A DNA stretch of 64,000 bases, taken from assembly GCA_963978545.1 (NCBI GenBank), contig OZ021732.1:48494059-48558058 (forward strand), read 5' to 3'. The stretch comes from Linyphia triangularis (Eukaryota; Arthropoda; Arachnida; Araneae; Linyphiidae). The translations under genes were made by a program, and so were the position numbers. Below are positions 1 to 10,164 of this stretch, piece after piece. The notes under the pieces were generated by a model that was not told where the DNA came from, ran no database searches, and saw only the letters and a list, made by a program, of their open reading frames with translations. Each line of letters begins with the position of its first letter. Position 1 is the first letter of the stretch.

Positions 1-116
1 AGTGCCTGTCTAGTAAACAGGTGAGGACTATTTTGAATATCTTCGAATCTGAATGTAATTATTATACTACTAATAAGAATAATAAGTATAATCGATTGGT
101 AACGGGAAGTTCCCAT

Positions 117-190
117 GGCGCCGTGGCTTAGTTGGTCAAAGCGCCTGTCTAGTAAACAGGAGATCACGAGTTCGAATCTCGTCGGTGCCT
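117..190 (+). tRNA. tRNA-Thr-AGT: tRNA-Thr(AGT), consensus copy
   Basis: This 74-base gene decodes ACU, and also ACC and ACA after A34-to-inosine editing. The acceptor GGCGCCG pairs with CGGTGCC (one G-T), the D stem GCTT with AAGC, the anticodon stem CCTGT with ACAGG around loop CTAGTAA, and the T stem ACGAG with CTCGT around TTCGAAT. The discriminator is T. A box TGGCTTAGTTGG and B box GTTCGAATC are present, and there is no intron. The body closely resembles the conserved animal tRNA-Thr(AGT). T6 follows. Confidence 0.92.
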
Positions 191-205
191 GAATGTCGAA
201 GGAAA

Positions 206-211
206 TTTTTT
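206..211 (+). terminator. Pol III T-run after tRNA-Thr(AGT)
   Basis: A T6 run starts 16 bases past the gene end at 190. Every AGT copy has a run of six to eight Ts here, long enough to terminate RNA polymerase III. Confidence 0.7.
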
Positions 212-433
212 GATTATATTCTGAAGGTACGTTAACAACCACCGCTTCAATTGCTTGGAACTTAAATGTGGCAAGGGAGCTGGTTAAAGCACTTGTCTAG
301 TAAACAGGCGATCACGAGTTAGAATATCGTCGGTAAAAGAATGTCGAACAAGAATATTGGCTTACATTTTAAATGTATTTCAAAATTGATGTAATTAATC
401 TCTTTTGACCAATACGCTTTGAATTTTAATAAG

Positions 434-439
434 TATACT
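434..439 (+). promoter_or_regulatory. TATA-like hexamer at -30 of tRNA-Thr(TGT)
   Basis: TATACT begins 30 bases before the TGT gene at 464, inside a flank (AAGTATAMTCGATTGGTA) shared with AGT genes. The CGT, psiA and psiB modules do not have this flank. Confidence 0.45.
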
Positions 440-463
440 CGATTGGTAGCGGAAAGTTAACAC

Positions 464-537
464 GGCACCGTGGCTTAGTTGGTTAAAGCACCTGTCTTGT
501 AAACAGGAGATCACGAGTTCGAATCTCGTCGGTGCCT
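464..537 (+). tRNA. tRNA-Thr-TGT: tRNA-Thr(TGT), consensus copy
   Basis: This 74-base gene reads ACA. The acceptor GGCACCG pairs perfectly with CGGTGCC, and the loop CTTGTAA gives anticodon TGT. D and T arms match the AGT gene except GGTTAA for GGTCAA in the D loop and A for G at position 26. T6 follows. Confidence 0.92.
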
Positions 538-552
538 GAATTTCGAAGTAAA

Positions 553-558
553 TTTTTT
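553..558 (+). terminator. Pol III T-run after tRNA-Thr(TGT)
   Basis: A T6 run lies 16 bases past the end of the TGT gene at 464-537 and is kept in nearly all TGT copies. CGT copies have only T4, and psiA and psiB have no useful run. Confidence 0.7.
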
Positions 559-621
559 GATTATATTCTAAATCTATGTTAACAACCACAGCTCCCTATA
601 TTGGAAAATAAATATTTCAAA

Positions 622-695
622 GGAGTCGTTGCTTAGCTGGTTTAAGCGCCTGACTCATAAACAGGAGATCACCTGTTCAAATCTCGTCGGTGCCT
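622..695 (+). pseudogene. CGT module with anticodon changed to CAT
   Basis: The loop is CTCATAA, a Met anticodon on a Thr body. The anticodon stem is CCTGA with ACAGG (closing pair lost) and the T stem is broken, so function is unlikely. A second copy at 5724-5797 carries the same change. Confidence 0.75.
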
Positions 696-827
696 GAATG
701 TTGAAAGCAAAATTTTGCTGAAATTCTGAATGTATACCTAAATAAATTTACTAAAATAAATCTCCTCTTAACTCTACTTTTTAATTATACATACAGCTTC
801 AATTGATTGGCAACTAAAAGTCATCAA

Positions 828-901
828 CTCACCATGGCTTAGCCGGTTTTAGTGCCTGTCTAGTAAACAGGTGAGGACTATTTTGAATATCTTCGAATCT
901 G
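828..901 (+). pseudogene. psiA: decayed tRNA-Thr(AGT) module, representative
   Basis: The anticodon arm (CCTGT, loop CTAGTAA, ACAGG) is intact and an A-box-like TGGCTTAGCCGG remains. The first seven bases cannot pair with the 3' end, and the T arm has become TATTTTGAATATCTTCG-like sequence that no longer folds. There is no T-run downstream. A copy sits 139 bases before every AGT gene of the core. Less changed relatives in the diverged flank start near 46,049, 47,696, 49,268 and 49,606. Confidence 0.85.
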
Positions 902-936
902 AATGTAATTATTATACTACTAATAAGAATAATAAG

Positions 937-942
937 TATAAT
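937..942 (+). promoter_or_regulatory. TATA-like hexamer at -30 of tRNA-Thr(AGT)
   Basis: TATAAT begins exactly 30 bases before the AGT gene at 967. The same hexamer at the same distance precedes AGT genes throughout the core. Upstream TATA-like elements help place TFIIIB on tRNA genes in several insects and plants; a role here is inferred from position and conservation. Confidence 0.5.
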
Positions 943-966
943 CGATTGGTAACGGGAAGTTCCCAT

Positions 967-1040
967 GGCGCCGTGGCTTAGTTGGTCAAAGCGCCTGTCT
1001 AGTAAACAGGAGATCACGAGTTCGAATCTCGTCGGTGCCT
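967..1040 (+). tRNA. tRNA-Thr-AGT: tRNA-Thr(AGT)
   Basis: Identical to the consensus at 117-190; T8 follows. Confidence 0.92.
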
Positions 1041-1120
1041 GAATGTCGAAGGAATTTTTTTTAATTATATTCTGAAGGTACGTTAACAACCACCGCTTCA
1101 ATTGCTTGGAACTTAAATGT

Positions 1121-1189
1121 GTCAAGGGAGCTGGTTAAAGCACTTGTCTAGTAAACAGGCGATCACGAGTTAGAATATCGTCGGTAAAA
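1121..1189 (+). pseudogene. psiB: 5'-eroded tRNA-Thr(AGT) module, representative
   Basis: The sequence starts abruptly at GGGAGCTGGTTAAAGCAC, so the acceptor 5' strand and the start of the A box are gone. The anticodon loop CTAGTAA remains, the B box is damaged (GTTAGAATA), and the 3' end reads CGGTAAAA instead of CGGTGCCT. A copy lies about 154 bases after each AGT gene. Relatives at 46,347, 47,996, 48,514 and 48,875 still have the 5' part, so the erosion came before the core was homogenised. Confidence 0.85.
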
Positions 1190-1314
1190 GAATGTCGAAC
1201 AAGAATATTTGCTTACATTTTAAATGTATTTCAAAATTGATGTAATTAATCTCTTTTGACCAATACGCTTTGAATTTTAATAAGTATACTCGATTGGTAG
1301 CGGAAAGTTAACAC

Positions 1315-1387
1315 GGAACCGTGGCTTAGTTGTTAAAGCACCTGTCTTGTAAACAGGAGATCACGAGTCCGAATCTCGTCGGTGCCT
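1315..1387 (+). pseudogene. tRNA-Thr(TGT), damaged
   Basis: One D-loop base is missing (TTGTTAAAG), the acceptor begins GGAACCG (mismatch at pair 3) and the T loop is TCCGAAT. The same triple change recurs at 6417. Confidence 0.7.
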
Positions 1388-1816
1388 GAATTTCGAAGGA
1401 AATTTTTTGATTATATTCTAAATCTATGTTAACAACCACAGCTCCCTATATTGGAAAATAAATATTTCAAAGGAATCGTGGCTTAGCTGGTTAAAGCGCC
1501 TGTCTCGTAAACAGGAGATCACCTGTTCAAATATCGTCGGTGCCTGAATGTTGAAAGCAAAATTTTGATGAAATTCTGAATGTATGTCTAAATAAATTTA
1601 CTAAAATAAATCTCCTCTTAACTCTACTTTTTAATTATACATACAGCTTCAATTGATTGGCAACTAAAAGTCATCAACTCAACATGGCTTAGCCGGTTTT
1701 AGTGCCTGTCTAGTAAACAGTTGAGGACTATTTTGAATATCTTCGAATCTGAATGTAATTATTATACTACTAATAAGAATAATAAGTATAATCGATTGGT
1801 AACGGGAAGTTCCCAT

Positions 1817-1890
1817 GGCGCCGTGGCTTAGTTGGTCAAAGCGCCTGTCTAGTAAACAGGAGATCACGAGTTCGAATCTCGTCGGTGCCT
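1817..1890 (+). tRNA. tRNA-Thr-AGT: tRNA-Thr(AGT)
   Basis: Consensus AGT body; T7 follows. Confidence 0.92.
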
Positions 1891-2164
1891 GAATGTCGAA
1901 GGAAATTTTTTTAATTATATTCTGAAGGTACGTTAACAACCACCGCTTCAATTGCTTGGAACTTAAATGTGTCAAGGGAGCTGGTTAAAGCACTTGTCTA
2001 GTAAACAGGCGATCACGAGTTAGAATATCGTCGGTAAAAGAATGTCGAACAAGAATATTGGCTTACATTTTAAATGTATTTCAAAATTGATGTAATTAAT
2101 CTCTTTTGACCAATACGCTTTGAATTTTAATAAATATACTCGATTGGTAGCGGAAAGTTAACAT

Positions 2165-2238
2165 GGCACCGTGGCTTAGTTGGTTAAAGGACCTGTCTTT
2201 TAAACAGGAGATCACGAGTTCGAATCTCGTCGGTGCCT
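2165..2238 (+). tRNA. Thr-type tRNA with anticodon TTT
   Basis: The loop is CTTTTAA, so the anticodon is TTT (Lys codons AAA/AAG) on an otherwise Thr(TGT) body. Acceptor, anticodon and T stems pair fully. C25 has become G, which costs one D-stem pair. It has the usual -30 element and T6. Charging identity is unknown. Confidence 0.65.
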
Positions 2239-2322
2239 GAATTTCGAAGGAAATTTTTTGATTATATTCTAAATCTATGTTAACAACCACAGCTCCCTAT
2301 ATTGGAAAATAAATATTTCAAA

Positions 2323-2396
2323 GGAGTCGTGGCTTAGCTGGTTAAAGCGCCTGTCTCGTAAACAGGAGATCACCTGTTCGAATCTCGTCGGTGCCT
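2323..2396 (+). pseudogene. tRNA-Thr(CGT)-like module, representative of 47 copies
   Basis: The anticodon stem is perfect and the loop is CTCGTAA (CGT). The D stem pairs. The acceptor (GGAGTCG with CGGTGCC) has one mismatch and two G-T pairs. The T stem (ACCTG with CTCGT) has two mismatches, and only T4 follows. Function is doubtful. Starts in the core: 622, 1472, 2323, 3174, 4024, 4874, 5724, 6574, 7425, 8275, 9472, 10323, 11173, 12370, 13218, 14069, 14919, 15769, 16617, 17468, 18319, 19169, 20712, 21563, 22413, 23261, 24112, 24975, 26172, 27020, 27871, 29068, 30265, 31113, 31964, 32814, 34357, 35208, 36058, 37602, 38452, 39303, 40500, 41350, 42199, 43050 and 43899. Many copies are worse, with T loop TTCAAAT and 3' stem ATCGT. 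Confidence 0.75.
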
Positions 2397-2667
2397 GAAT
2401 GTTGAAAGCAAAGTTTTGCTGAAATTCTGAATGTATGCCTAAATAAATTTACTAAAATAAATCTCCTATTAACTCTACTTTTTAATTATACATACAGCTC
2501 CAATTGATTGGCAACTAAAAGTCATCAACTCACCATGGCTTAGCCGGTTTTAGTGCCTGTCTAGTAAACAGGTGAGGACTATTTTGAATATCTTCGAATC
2601 TGATTGTAATTATTATACTACTAATAAGAATAATAAGTATAATCGATTGGTAACGGGAAGTTCCCAT

Positions 2668-2741
2668 GGCGCCGTGGCTTAGTTGGTCAAAGCGCCTGTC
2701 TAGTAAACAGGAGATCACGAGTTCGAATCTCGTCGGTGCCT
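2668..2741 (+). tRNA. tRNA-Thr-AGT: tRNA-Thr(AGT)
   Basis: Consensus AGT body; T7 follows. Confidence 0.92.
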
Positions 2742-3015
2742 GAATGTCGAAGGAAATTTTTTTAATTATATTCTGAAGGTACGTTAACAACCACCGCTTC
2801 AATTGCTTGGAACTTAAATGTGTCAAGGGAGCTGGTTAAAGCACTTGTCTAGTAAACAGGCGATCACGAGTTAGAATATCGTCGGTAAAAGAATGTCGAA
2901 CGAGAATATTTGCTTACACTTTAAATGTATTTCAAAATTGATGTAATTAATCTCTTTTGACCAATATGCATTGAATTTTAATAAGTATACTCGATTGGTA
3001 GCGGAAAGTTAACAC

Positions 3016-3089
3016 GGCACCGTGGCTTAGTTGGTTAAAGCACCTGTCTTGTGAACAGGAGATCACGAGTTCGAATCTCGTCGGTGCCT
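3016..3089 (+). tRNA. tRNA-Thr-TGT: tRNA-Thr(TGT), G37 variant
   Basis: The loop is CTTGTGA: A37, next to the anticodon, has become G. The rest is consensus. tRNAs reading A-starting codons normally keep A37 for t6A, so function may be weakened. Confidence 0.8.
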
Positions 3090-3518
3090 GAATTTCGAAG
3101 GAAGTTTTTTGATTATATTCTAAATCTATGTTAACAACCACAGCTCCCTATATTGGAAAATAAATATTTCAAAGGAGTCGTGGCTTAGCTGGTTAAAGCG
3201 CCTGTCTCGTAAACAGGAGATCACCTGTTCAAATATCGTCGGTGCCTGAATGTTGAAAGCAAAATTTTGCTAAAATTCTGAATGTATGCCTAAATAAATT
3301 TACTAAAATAAATCTCCTCTTAACTCTACTTTTTAATTATACATACAGCTTCAATTGATTGGCAACTAAAAGTCATCAACTCACCATGGCTTAGCCGGTT
3401 TTAGTGCCTGTCTAGTAAACAGATGAGGACTATTTTGAATATCTTCGAATCTGAATGTAATTATTATACTACTAATAAGAATAATAAGTATAATCGATTG
3501 GTAACGGGAAGCTCCCAT

Positions 3519-3592
3519 GGCGCCGTGGCTTAGTTGGTCAAAGCGCCTGTCTAGTAAACAGGAGATCACGAGTTCGAATCTCGTCGGTGCCT
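3519..3592 (+). tRNA. tRNA-Thr-AGT: tRNA-Thr(AGT)
   Basis: Consensus body, T6 after. The 5' flank has GCTCCC where most copies have GTTCCC. Confidence 0.92.
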
Positions 3593-3865
3593 GAATGTCG
3601 AAGGAAATTTTTTGATTATATTCTGAAGGTACGTTAACAACCACCGCTTCAATTGCTTGGAACTTAAATGTGGCAAGGGAGCTGGTTAAAGCACTTGTCT
3701 AGTAAACAGGCGATCACGAGTTAGAATATCGTCGGTAAAAGAATGTCGAACAAGAATATTGGCTTACATTTTAAATGTATTTCAAAATTGATGTAATTAA
3801 TCTCTTTTGACCAATACGCTTTGAATTTTAATAAGTATACTCGATTGGTAGCGGAAAGTTAACAC

Positions 3866-3939
3866 GGCACCGTGGCTTAGTTGGTTAAAGCACCTGTCTT
3901 GTAAACAGGAGATCACGAGTTCGAATCTCGTCGGTGCCT
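3866..3939 (+). tRNA. tRNA-Thr-TGT: tRNA-Thr(TGT)
   Basis: Identical to the TGT consensus at 464-537. Confidence 0.92.
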
Positions 3940-4368
3940 GAATTTCGAAGGAAATTTTTTGATTATATTCTAAATCTATGTTAACAACCACAGCTCCCTA
4001 TATTGGAAAATAAATATTTCAAAGGAGTCTTGGCTTAGCTGGTTAAAGCGCTTGTCTCGTAAACAGGAGATCACCTGTTCGAATCTCGTCGGTGCCTGAA
4101 TGTTGAAAGCAAAATTTTGCTGAAATTCTGAATGTATGCCTAAATAAATTTACTAAAATAAATCTCCTATTAACTCTACTTTTTAATTATACATACAGCT
4201 CCAATTGATTGGCAACTAAAAGTCATCAACTCACCATGGCTTAGCCGGTTTTAGTGCCTGTCTAGTAAACAGGTGAGGACTATTTTGAATATCTTCGAAT
4301 CTGAATGTAATTATTATACTACTAATAAGAATAATAAGTATAATCGATTGGTAACGGGAAGTTCCCAT

Positions 4369-4442
4369 GGCGCCGTGGCTTAGTTGGTCAAAGCGCCTGT
4401 CTAGTAAACAGGAGATCACGAGTTCGAATCTCGTCGGTGCCT
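4369..4442 (+). tRNA. tRNA-Thr-AGT: tRNA-Thr(AGT)
   Basis: Consensus body; T6 follows. This unit and the one before it are nearly identical. Confidence 0.92.
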
Positions 4443-4715
4443 GAATGTCGAAGGAAATTTTTTGATTATATTCTGAAGGTACGTTAACAACCACCGCTTC
4501 AATTGCTTGGAACTTAAATGTGGCAAGGGAGCTGGTTAAAGCACTTGTCTAGTAAACAGGCGATCACGAGTTAGAATATCGTCGGTAAAAGAATGTCGAA
4601 CAAGAATATTGGCTTACATTTTAAATGTATTTCAAAATTGATGTAATTAATCTCTTTTGACCAATACGCTTTGAATTTTAATAAGTATACTCGATTGGTA
4701 GCGGAAAGTTAACAC

Positions 4716-4789
4716 GGCACCGTGGCTTAGTTGGTTAAAGCACCTGTCTTGTAAACAGGAGATCACGAGTTCGAATCTCGTCGGTGCCT
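4716..4789 (+). tRNA. tRNA-Thr-TGT: tRNA-Thr(TGT)
   Basis: Consensus TGT body. Confidence 0.92.
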
Positions 4790-5218
4790 GAATTTCGAAG
4801 GAAATTTTTTGATTATATTCTAAATCTATGTTAACAACCACAGCTCCCTATATTGGAAAATAAATATTTCAAAGGAGTCTTGGCTTAGCTGGTTAAAGCG
4901 CTTGTCTCGTAAACAGGAGATCACCTGTTCGAATCTCGTCGGTGCCTGAATGTTGAAAGCAAAATTTTGCTGAAATTCTGAATGTATGCCTAAATAAATT
5001 TACTAAAATAAATCTCCTATTAACTCTACTTTTTAATTATACATACAGCTCCAATTGATTGGCAACTAAAAGTCATCAACTCACCATGGCTTAGCCGGTT
5101 TTAGTGCCTGTCTAGTAAACAGGTGAGGACTATTTTGAATATCTTCGAATTTGAATGTAATTATTATACTACTAATAAGAATAATAAGTATAATCGATTG
5201 GTAACGGGAAGTTAACAT

Positions 5219-5292
5219 GGCGCAATGGCTTAGTTGGTCAAAGCGCCTGTCTAGTAAGCAGGAGATCACTAGTTCGAATCTCGTCGGTGCCT
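5219..5292 (+). pseudogene. tRNA-Thr(AGT), acceptor and T stem damaged
   Basis: The acceptor begins GGCGCAA, losing pairs 6 and 7. The anticodon stem has GCAGG, and the T stem is ACTAG against CTCGT with a mismatch. The loop still reads AGT. Confidence 0.75.
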
Positions 5293-5565
5293 GAATGTCG
5301 AAGGAAATTTTTTGATTATATTCTGAAGGTACGTTAACAACCACCGCTTCAATTGCTTGGAACTTAAATGTGGCAAGGGAGCTGATTAAAGCACTTGTCT
5401 AGTAAACAGGCGATCACGAGTTAGAATATCGTCGGTAAAAGAATGTCGAACAAGAATATTTGCTTACATTTTAAATGTATTTCAAAATTGATGTAATTAA
5501 TCTCTTTTGACCAATACGCTTTGAATTTTAATAAGTATACACGATTGGTAGCGGAAAGTTAACAC

Positions 5566-5639
5566 GGCACCGTGGCTTACTTGGTTAAAGGACCTGTCTT
5601 GTAAACAGGAGATCACGAGTTCGAATCTCGTCGGTGCCT
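5566..5639 (+). tRNA. tRNA-Thr-TGT: tRNA-Thr(TGT), D-arm variant
   Basis: CTTACTTGG replaces CTTAGTTGG in the A box, and C25 to G breaks one D-stem pair. Other arms are consensus. Confidence 0.7.
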
Positions 5640-5723
5640 GAATTTCGAAGTAAATTTTTTGATTATATTCTAAATCTATGTTAACAACCACAGCTCCCTA
5701 TATTGGAAAATAAATATTTCAAA

Positions 5724-5797
5724 GGAGTCGTTGCTTAGCTGGTTTAAGCGCCTGACTCATAAACAGGAGATCACCTGTTCAAATCTCGTCGGTGCCT
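5724..5797 (+). pseudogene. CGT module with anticodon CAT, second copy
   Basis: Same CTCATAA loop and broken stems as 622-695, exactly 5,102 bases away, matching a block duplication. Confidence 0.75.
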
Positions 5798-6068
5798 GAA
5801 TGTTGAAAGCAAAATTTTGCTGAAATTCTGAATGTATACCTAAATAAATTTACTAAAATAAATCTCCTCTTAACTCTACTTTTTAATTATACATACAGCT
5901 TCAATTGATTGGCAACTAAAAGTCATCAACTCACCATGGCTTAGCCGGTTTTAGTGCCTGTCTAGTAAACAGGTGAGGACTATTTTGAATATCTTCGAAT
6001 CTGAATGTAATTATTATACTACTAATAAGAATAATAAGTATAATCGATTGGTAACGGGAAGTTCCCAT

Positions 6069-6142
6069 GGCGCCGTGGCTTAGTTGGTCAAAGCGCCTGT
6101 CTAGTAAACAGGAGATCACGAGTTCGAATCTCGTCGGTGCCT
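6069..6142 (+). tRNA. tRNA-Thr-AGT: tRNA-Thr(AGT)
   Basis: Consensus body, T8 after; block-duplicate of 967. Confidence 0.92.
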
Positions 6143-6416
6143 GAATGTCGAAGGAATTTTTTTTAATTATATTCTGAAGGTACGTTAACAACCACCGCTT
6201 CAATTGCTTGGAACTTAAATGTGTCAAGGGAGCTGGTTAAAGCACTTGTCTAGTAAACAGGCGATCACGAGTTAGAATATCGTCGGTAAAAGAATGTCGA
6301 ACAAGAATATTTGCTTACATTTTAAATGTATTTCAAAATTGATGTAATTAATCTCTTTTGACCAATACGCTTTGAATTTTAATAAGTATACTCGATTGGT
6401 AGCGGAAAGTTAACAC

Positions 6417-6489
6417 GGAACCGTGGCTTAGTTGTTAAAGCACCTGTCTTGTAAACAGGAGATCACGAGTCCGAATCTCGTCGGTGCCT
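6417..6489 (+). pseudogene. tRNA-Thr(TGT), damaged
   Basis: Carries the same D-loop deletion, GGAACCG acceptor and TCCGAAT loop as 1315, 5,102 bases away. Confidence 0.7.
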
Positions 6490-6918
6490 GAATTTCGAAG
6501 GAAATTTTTTGATTATATTCTAAATCTATGTTAACAACCACAGCTCCCTATATTGGAAAATAAATATTTCAAAGGAATCGTGGCTTAGCTGGTTAAAGCG
6601 CCTGTCTCGTAAACAGGAGATCACCTGTTCAAATATCGTCGGTGCCTGAATGTTGAAAGCAAAATTTTGATGAAATTCTGAATGTATGTCTAAATAAATT
6701 TACTAAAATAAATCTCCTCTTAACTCTACTTTTTAATTATACATACAGCTTCAATTGATTGGCAACTAAAAGTCATCAACTCAACATGGCTTAGCCGGTT
6801 TTAGTGCCTGTCTAGTAAACAGTTGAGGACTATTTTGAATATCTTCGAATCTGAATGTAATTATTATACTACTAATAAGAATAATAAGTATAATCGATTG
6901 GTAACGGGAAGTTCCCAT

Positions 6919-6992
6919 GGCGCCGTGGCTTAGTTGGTCAAAGCGCCTGTCTAGTAAACAGGAGATCACGAGTTCGAATCTCGTCGGTGCCT
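6919..6992 (+). tRNA. tRNA-Thr-AGT: tRNA-Thr(AGT)
   Basis: Consensus body; T7 follows. Confidence 0.92.
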
Positions 6993-7266
6993 GAATGTCG
7001 AAGGAAATTTTTTTAATTATATTCTGAAGGTACGTTAACAACCACCGCTTCAATTGCTTGGAACTTAAATGTGTCAAGGGAGCTGGTTAAAGCACTTGTC
7101 TAGTAAACAGGCGATCACGAGTTAGAATATCGTCGGTAAAAGAATGTCGAACAAGAATATTGGCTTACATTTTAAATGTATTTCAAAATTGATGTAATTA
7201 ATCTCTTTTGACCAATACGCTTTGAATTTTAATAAATATACTCGATTGGTAGCGGAAAGTTAACAT

Positions 7267-7340
7267 GGCACCGTGGCTTAGTTGGTTAAAGGACCTGTCT
7301 TTTAAACAGGAGATCACGAGTTCGAATCTCGTCGGTGCCT
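7267..7340 (+). tRNA. Thr-type tRNA with anticodon TTT, second copy
   Basis: Loop CTTTTAA and G25, identical to 2165-2238 and 5,102 bases from it. Confidence 0.65.
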
Positions 7341-7769
7341 GAATTTCGAAGGAAATTTTTTGATTATATTCTAAATCTATGTTAACAACCACAGCTCCCT
7401 ATATTGGAAAATAAATATTTCAAAGGAGTCGTGGCTTAGCTGGTTAAAGCGCCTGTCTCGTAAACAGGAGATCACCTGTTCGAATCTCGTCGGTGCCTGA
7501 ATGTTGAAAGCAAAGTTTTGCTGAAATTCTGAATGTATGCCTAAATAAATTTACTAAAATAAATCTCCTCTTAACTCTACTTTTTAATTATACATACAGC
7601 TCCAATTGATTGGCAACTAAATGTCATCAACTCACCATGGCTTAGCTGGTTTTAGTGCCTGTCTAGTAAACAGGTGAGGACTAAATTGAATATCTTCGAA
7701 TCTGACTGTAATTATTACACTACTAATAAGAATAATAAGTATAATCGATTGGTAACGGGAAGTTCCCAT

Positions 7770-7843
7770 GGCGCCGTGGAATAGTTGTTCAAAGCGCCTG
7801 TCTAGTAAACAGGAGATCACGAGTTCGAATCTCGTCGGTGCCT
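7770..7843 (+). pseudogene. tRNA-Thr(AGT), D-arm subfamily
   Basis: The D arm reads GAATAGTTGTTCAAAGC: two D-stem pairs are lost and one of the conserved GG bases is replaced. Acceptor, anticodon and T arms are intact. Sister copies start at 10668, 14414, 21908 and 24470. Confidence 0.6.
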
Positions 7844-8116
7844 GAATGTCGAAGGAAATTTTTTGATTATATTCTGAAGGTACGTTAACAACCACCGCTT
7901 CAATTGCTTGAAACTTAAATGTGTCAAGGGAGCTGGTTAAAGCACTTGTCTAGTAAACAGGCGATTACGAGTTAGAATATCGTCGGTAAAAGAATGTCGA
8001 ACAAGAATATTTGCTTACATTTTAAATGAATTTCAAAATTGATGTAATTTATCTCTTTTGACCAATATGCATTGAATTTTAATAAGTATACTCGATTGGT
8101 AGCGGAAAGTTCCCAC

Positions 8117-8190
8117 GGCACCGTGGCTTAGTTGGTTAAAGCACCTGTCTTGTAAACAGGAGATTACGAGTTCGAATCTCGTCGGTGCCT
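8117..8190 (+). tRNA. tRNA-Thr-TGT: tRNA-Thr(TGT)
   Basis: All stems are consensus. The variable region has AGATT for AGATC, and the 5' flank ends TTCCCAC. Confidence 0.88.
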
Positions 8191-8619
8191 GAATTTCGAA
8201 GGAAATTTTTTGATTATATTCTAAATCTATGTTAACAACCACAACTCAATATATTGGAAAATAAATATTTCAAACTTCTCTTGGCTTAGCTGGTTAAAGC
8301 GCCTGTCTCGTAAACAGGTGATCACCTGTTCAAATCTCGTCGGTGCCTGAATATCGAAAGCAAAATTTTGCTGAAATTCTGAATGTATGCCTAAATAAAT
8401 TTACTAAAATAAATCTCCTCTTAACTCTACTTTTTAATTATACATACAGCTCCAATTGATTGGCAACTAAAAGTCATCAACTCACCATGGCTTAGCCGGT
8501 TTTAGTGCCTGTCTAGTAAACAGGTGAGGAATATTTTGAATATCTTCGAATCTGAATGTAATTATTATACTACTAATAAGAATAATAAGTATAATCGATT
8601 GGTAACGGGAAGTTCCCAT

Positions 8620-8693
8620 GGCGCCGTGGCTTAGTTGGTCAAAGTGCCTGTCTAGTAAACAGGAGATCACGAGTTCGAATCTCGTCGGTGCCT
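8620..8693 (+). tRNA. tRNA-Thr-AGT: tRNA-Thr(AGT), T25 variant
   Basis: C25 to T makes the last D-stem pair a G-T wobble; the rest is consensus. Confidence 0.85.
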
Positions 8694-8966
8694 GAATGTC
8701 GAAGGAAATTTTTTGATTATATTCTGAAGGTACGTTAACAACCACCGCTTCAATTGCTTGGAACTTAAATGTGGCAAGGGAGCTGATTAAAGCACTTGTC
8801 TAGTAAACAGGCGATTACGAGTTAGAATATCGTCGGTAAAAGAATGTCGAACAAGAATATTGGCTTACATTTTAAATGTATTTCAAAATTGATGTAATTA
8901 ATCTCTTTTGACCAATACGCTTTGAATTTTAATAAGTATACTCGATTGGTAGCGGAAAGTTAACAC

Positions 8967-9040
8967 GGCACCGTGGCTTAGTTGGTTAAAGCACCTGTCT
9001 TGTAAACAGGAGATCACGAGTTCGAATCTCGTCGGTTCCT
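8967..9040 (+). tRNA. tRNA-Thr-TGT: tRNA-Thr(TGT), one acceptor mismatch
   Basis: The 3' end reads CGGTTCCT, breaking acceptor pair 3. Its 3' flank is that of an AGT module, followed by psiB, which makes an extra 347-bp piece before the next TGT gene. Confidence 0.7.
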
Positions 9041-9313
9041 GAATTTCGAAGGAAATTTTTTGATTATATTCTGAAGGTACGTTAACAACCACCGCTTCAA
9101 TTGCTTGGAACTTAAATGTGTCAAGGGAGCTGGTTAAAGCACTTGTCTAGTAAACAGGCGATTACGAGTTAGAATATCCTCGGTAAAAGAATGTCGAACA
9201 AGAATATTGGCTTACATTTTAAATGTATTTCAAAATTGATGTAATTAATCTCTTTTGACCAATACGCTTTGAATTTTAATAAGTATACTCGATTGGTAGC
9301 GGAAAGTTAACAC

Positions 9314-9387
9314 GGCACCGTGGCTTAGTTGGTTAAAGCACCTGTCTTGTAAACAGGAGATCACGAGTTCGAATCTCGTCGGTGCCT
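9314..9387 (+). tRNA. tRNA-Thr-TGT: tRNA-Thr(TGT)
   Basis: Consensus TGT body, 347 bases after the previous TGT gene. Confidence 0.92.
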
Positions 9388-9816
9388 GAATTTCGAAGGA
9401 AATTTTTTGATTATATTCTAAATCTATGTTAACAACCACAGCTCCCTATATTGGAAAATAAATATTTCAAAGGAGTCTTGGCTTAGCTGGTTAAAGCGCT
9501 TGTCTCGTAAACAGGAGATCACCTGTTCGAATCTCGTCGGTGCCTGAATGTTGAAAGCAAAATTTTGCTGAAATTCTGAATGTATGCCTAAATAAATTTA
9601 CTAAAATAAATCTCCTATTAACTCTACTTTTTAATTATACATACAGCTCCAATTGATTGGCAACTAAAAGTCATCAACTCACCATGGCTTAGCCGGTTTT
9701 AGTGCCTGTCTAGTAAACAGGTGAGGACTATTTTGAATATCTTCGAATTTGAATGTAATTATTATACTACTAATAAGAATAATAAGTATAATCGATTGGT
9801 AACGGGAAGTTCAAAT

Positions 9817-9890
9817 GGCGCCGTGGCGTAGTTGGTCAAAGCGCCTGTCTAGTAAACAGGAGATCACGAGTTCGAATCTCGTCGGTGCCT
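9817..9890 (+). tRNA. tRNA-Thr-AGT: tRNA-Thr(AGT), G12 variant
   Basis: GGCGTAG replaces GGCTTAG, costing one D-stem pair and altering the A box. The base before the gene run is TTCAAAT instead of TTCCCAT. Confidence 0.72.
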
Positions 9891-10164
9891 GAATGTCGAA
9901 GGAATTTTTTTTAATTATATTCTGAAGGTACGTTAACAACCACCGCTTTAATTGCTTGGAACTTAAATGTGTCAAGGGAGCTGGTTAAAGCACTTGTCTA
10001 GTAAACAGGCGATCACGAGTTAGAATATCGTCGGTAAAAGAATGTCGAACAAGAATATTTGCTTACATTTTAAATGTATTTCAAAATTGATGTAATTAAT
10101 CTCTTTTGATAAATACGCATTGAATTTTAATAAGTATACTCGATTGGTAGCGGAAAGTTAACAC

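Larger units (their letters stand above)
828..1677 (+). repeat. Reference copy of the ~850-bp pentameric unit
   Basis: This unit shows the standard layout. psiA starts at 828, the intact AGT gene at 967, psiB at about 1121, the TGT-type copy at 1315 (here with a 1-base D-loop deletion) and the CGT-type copy at 1472. The next psiA begins at 1678. Confidence 0.9.
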
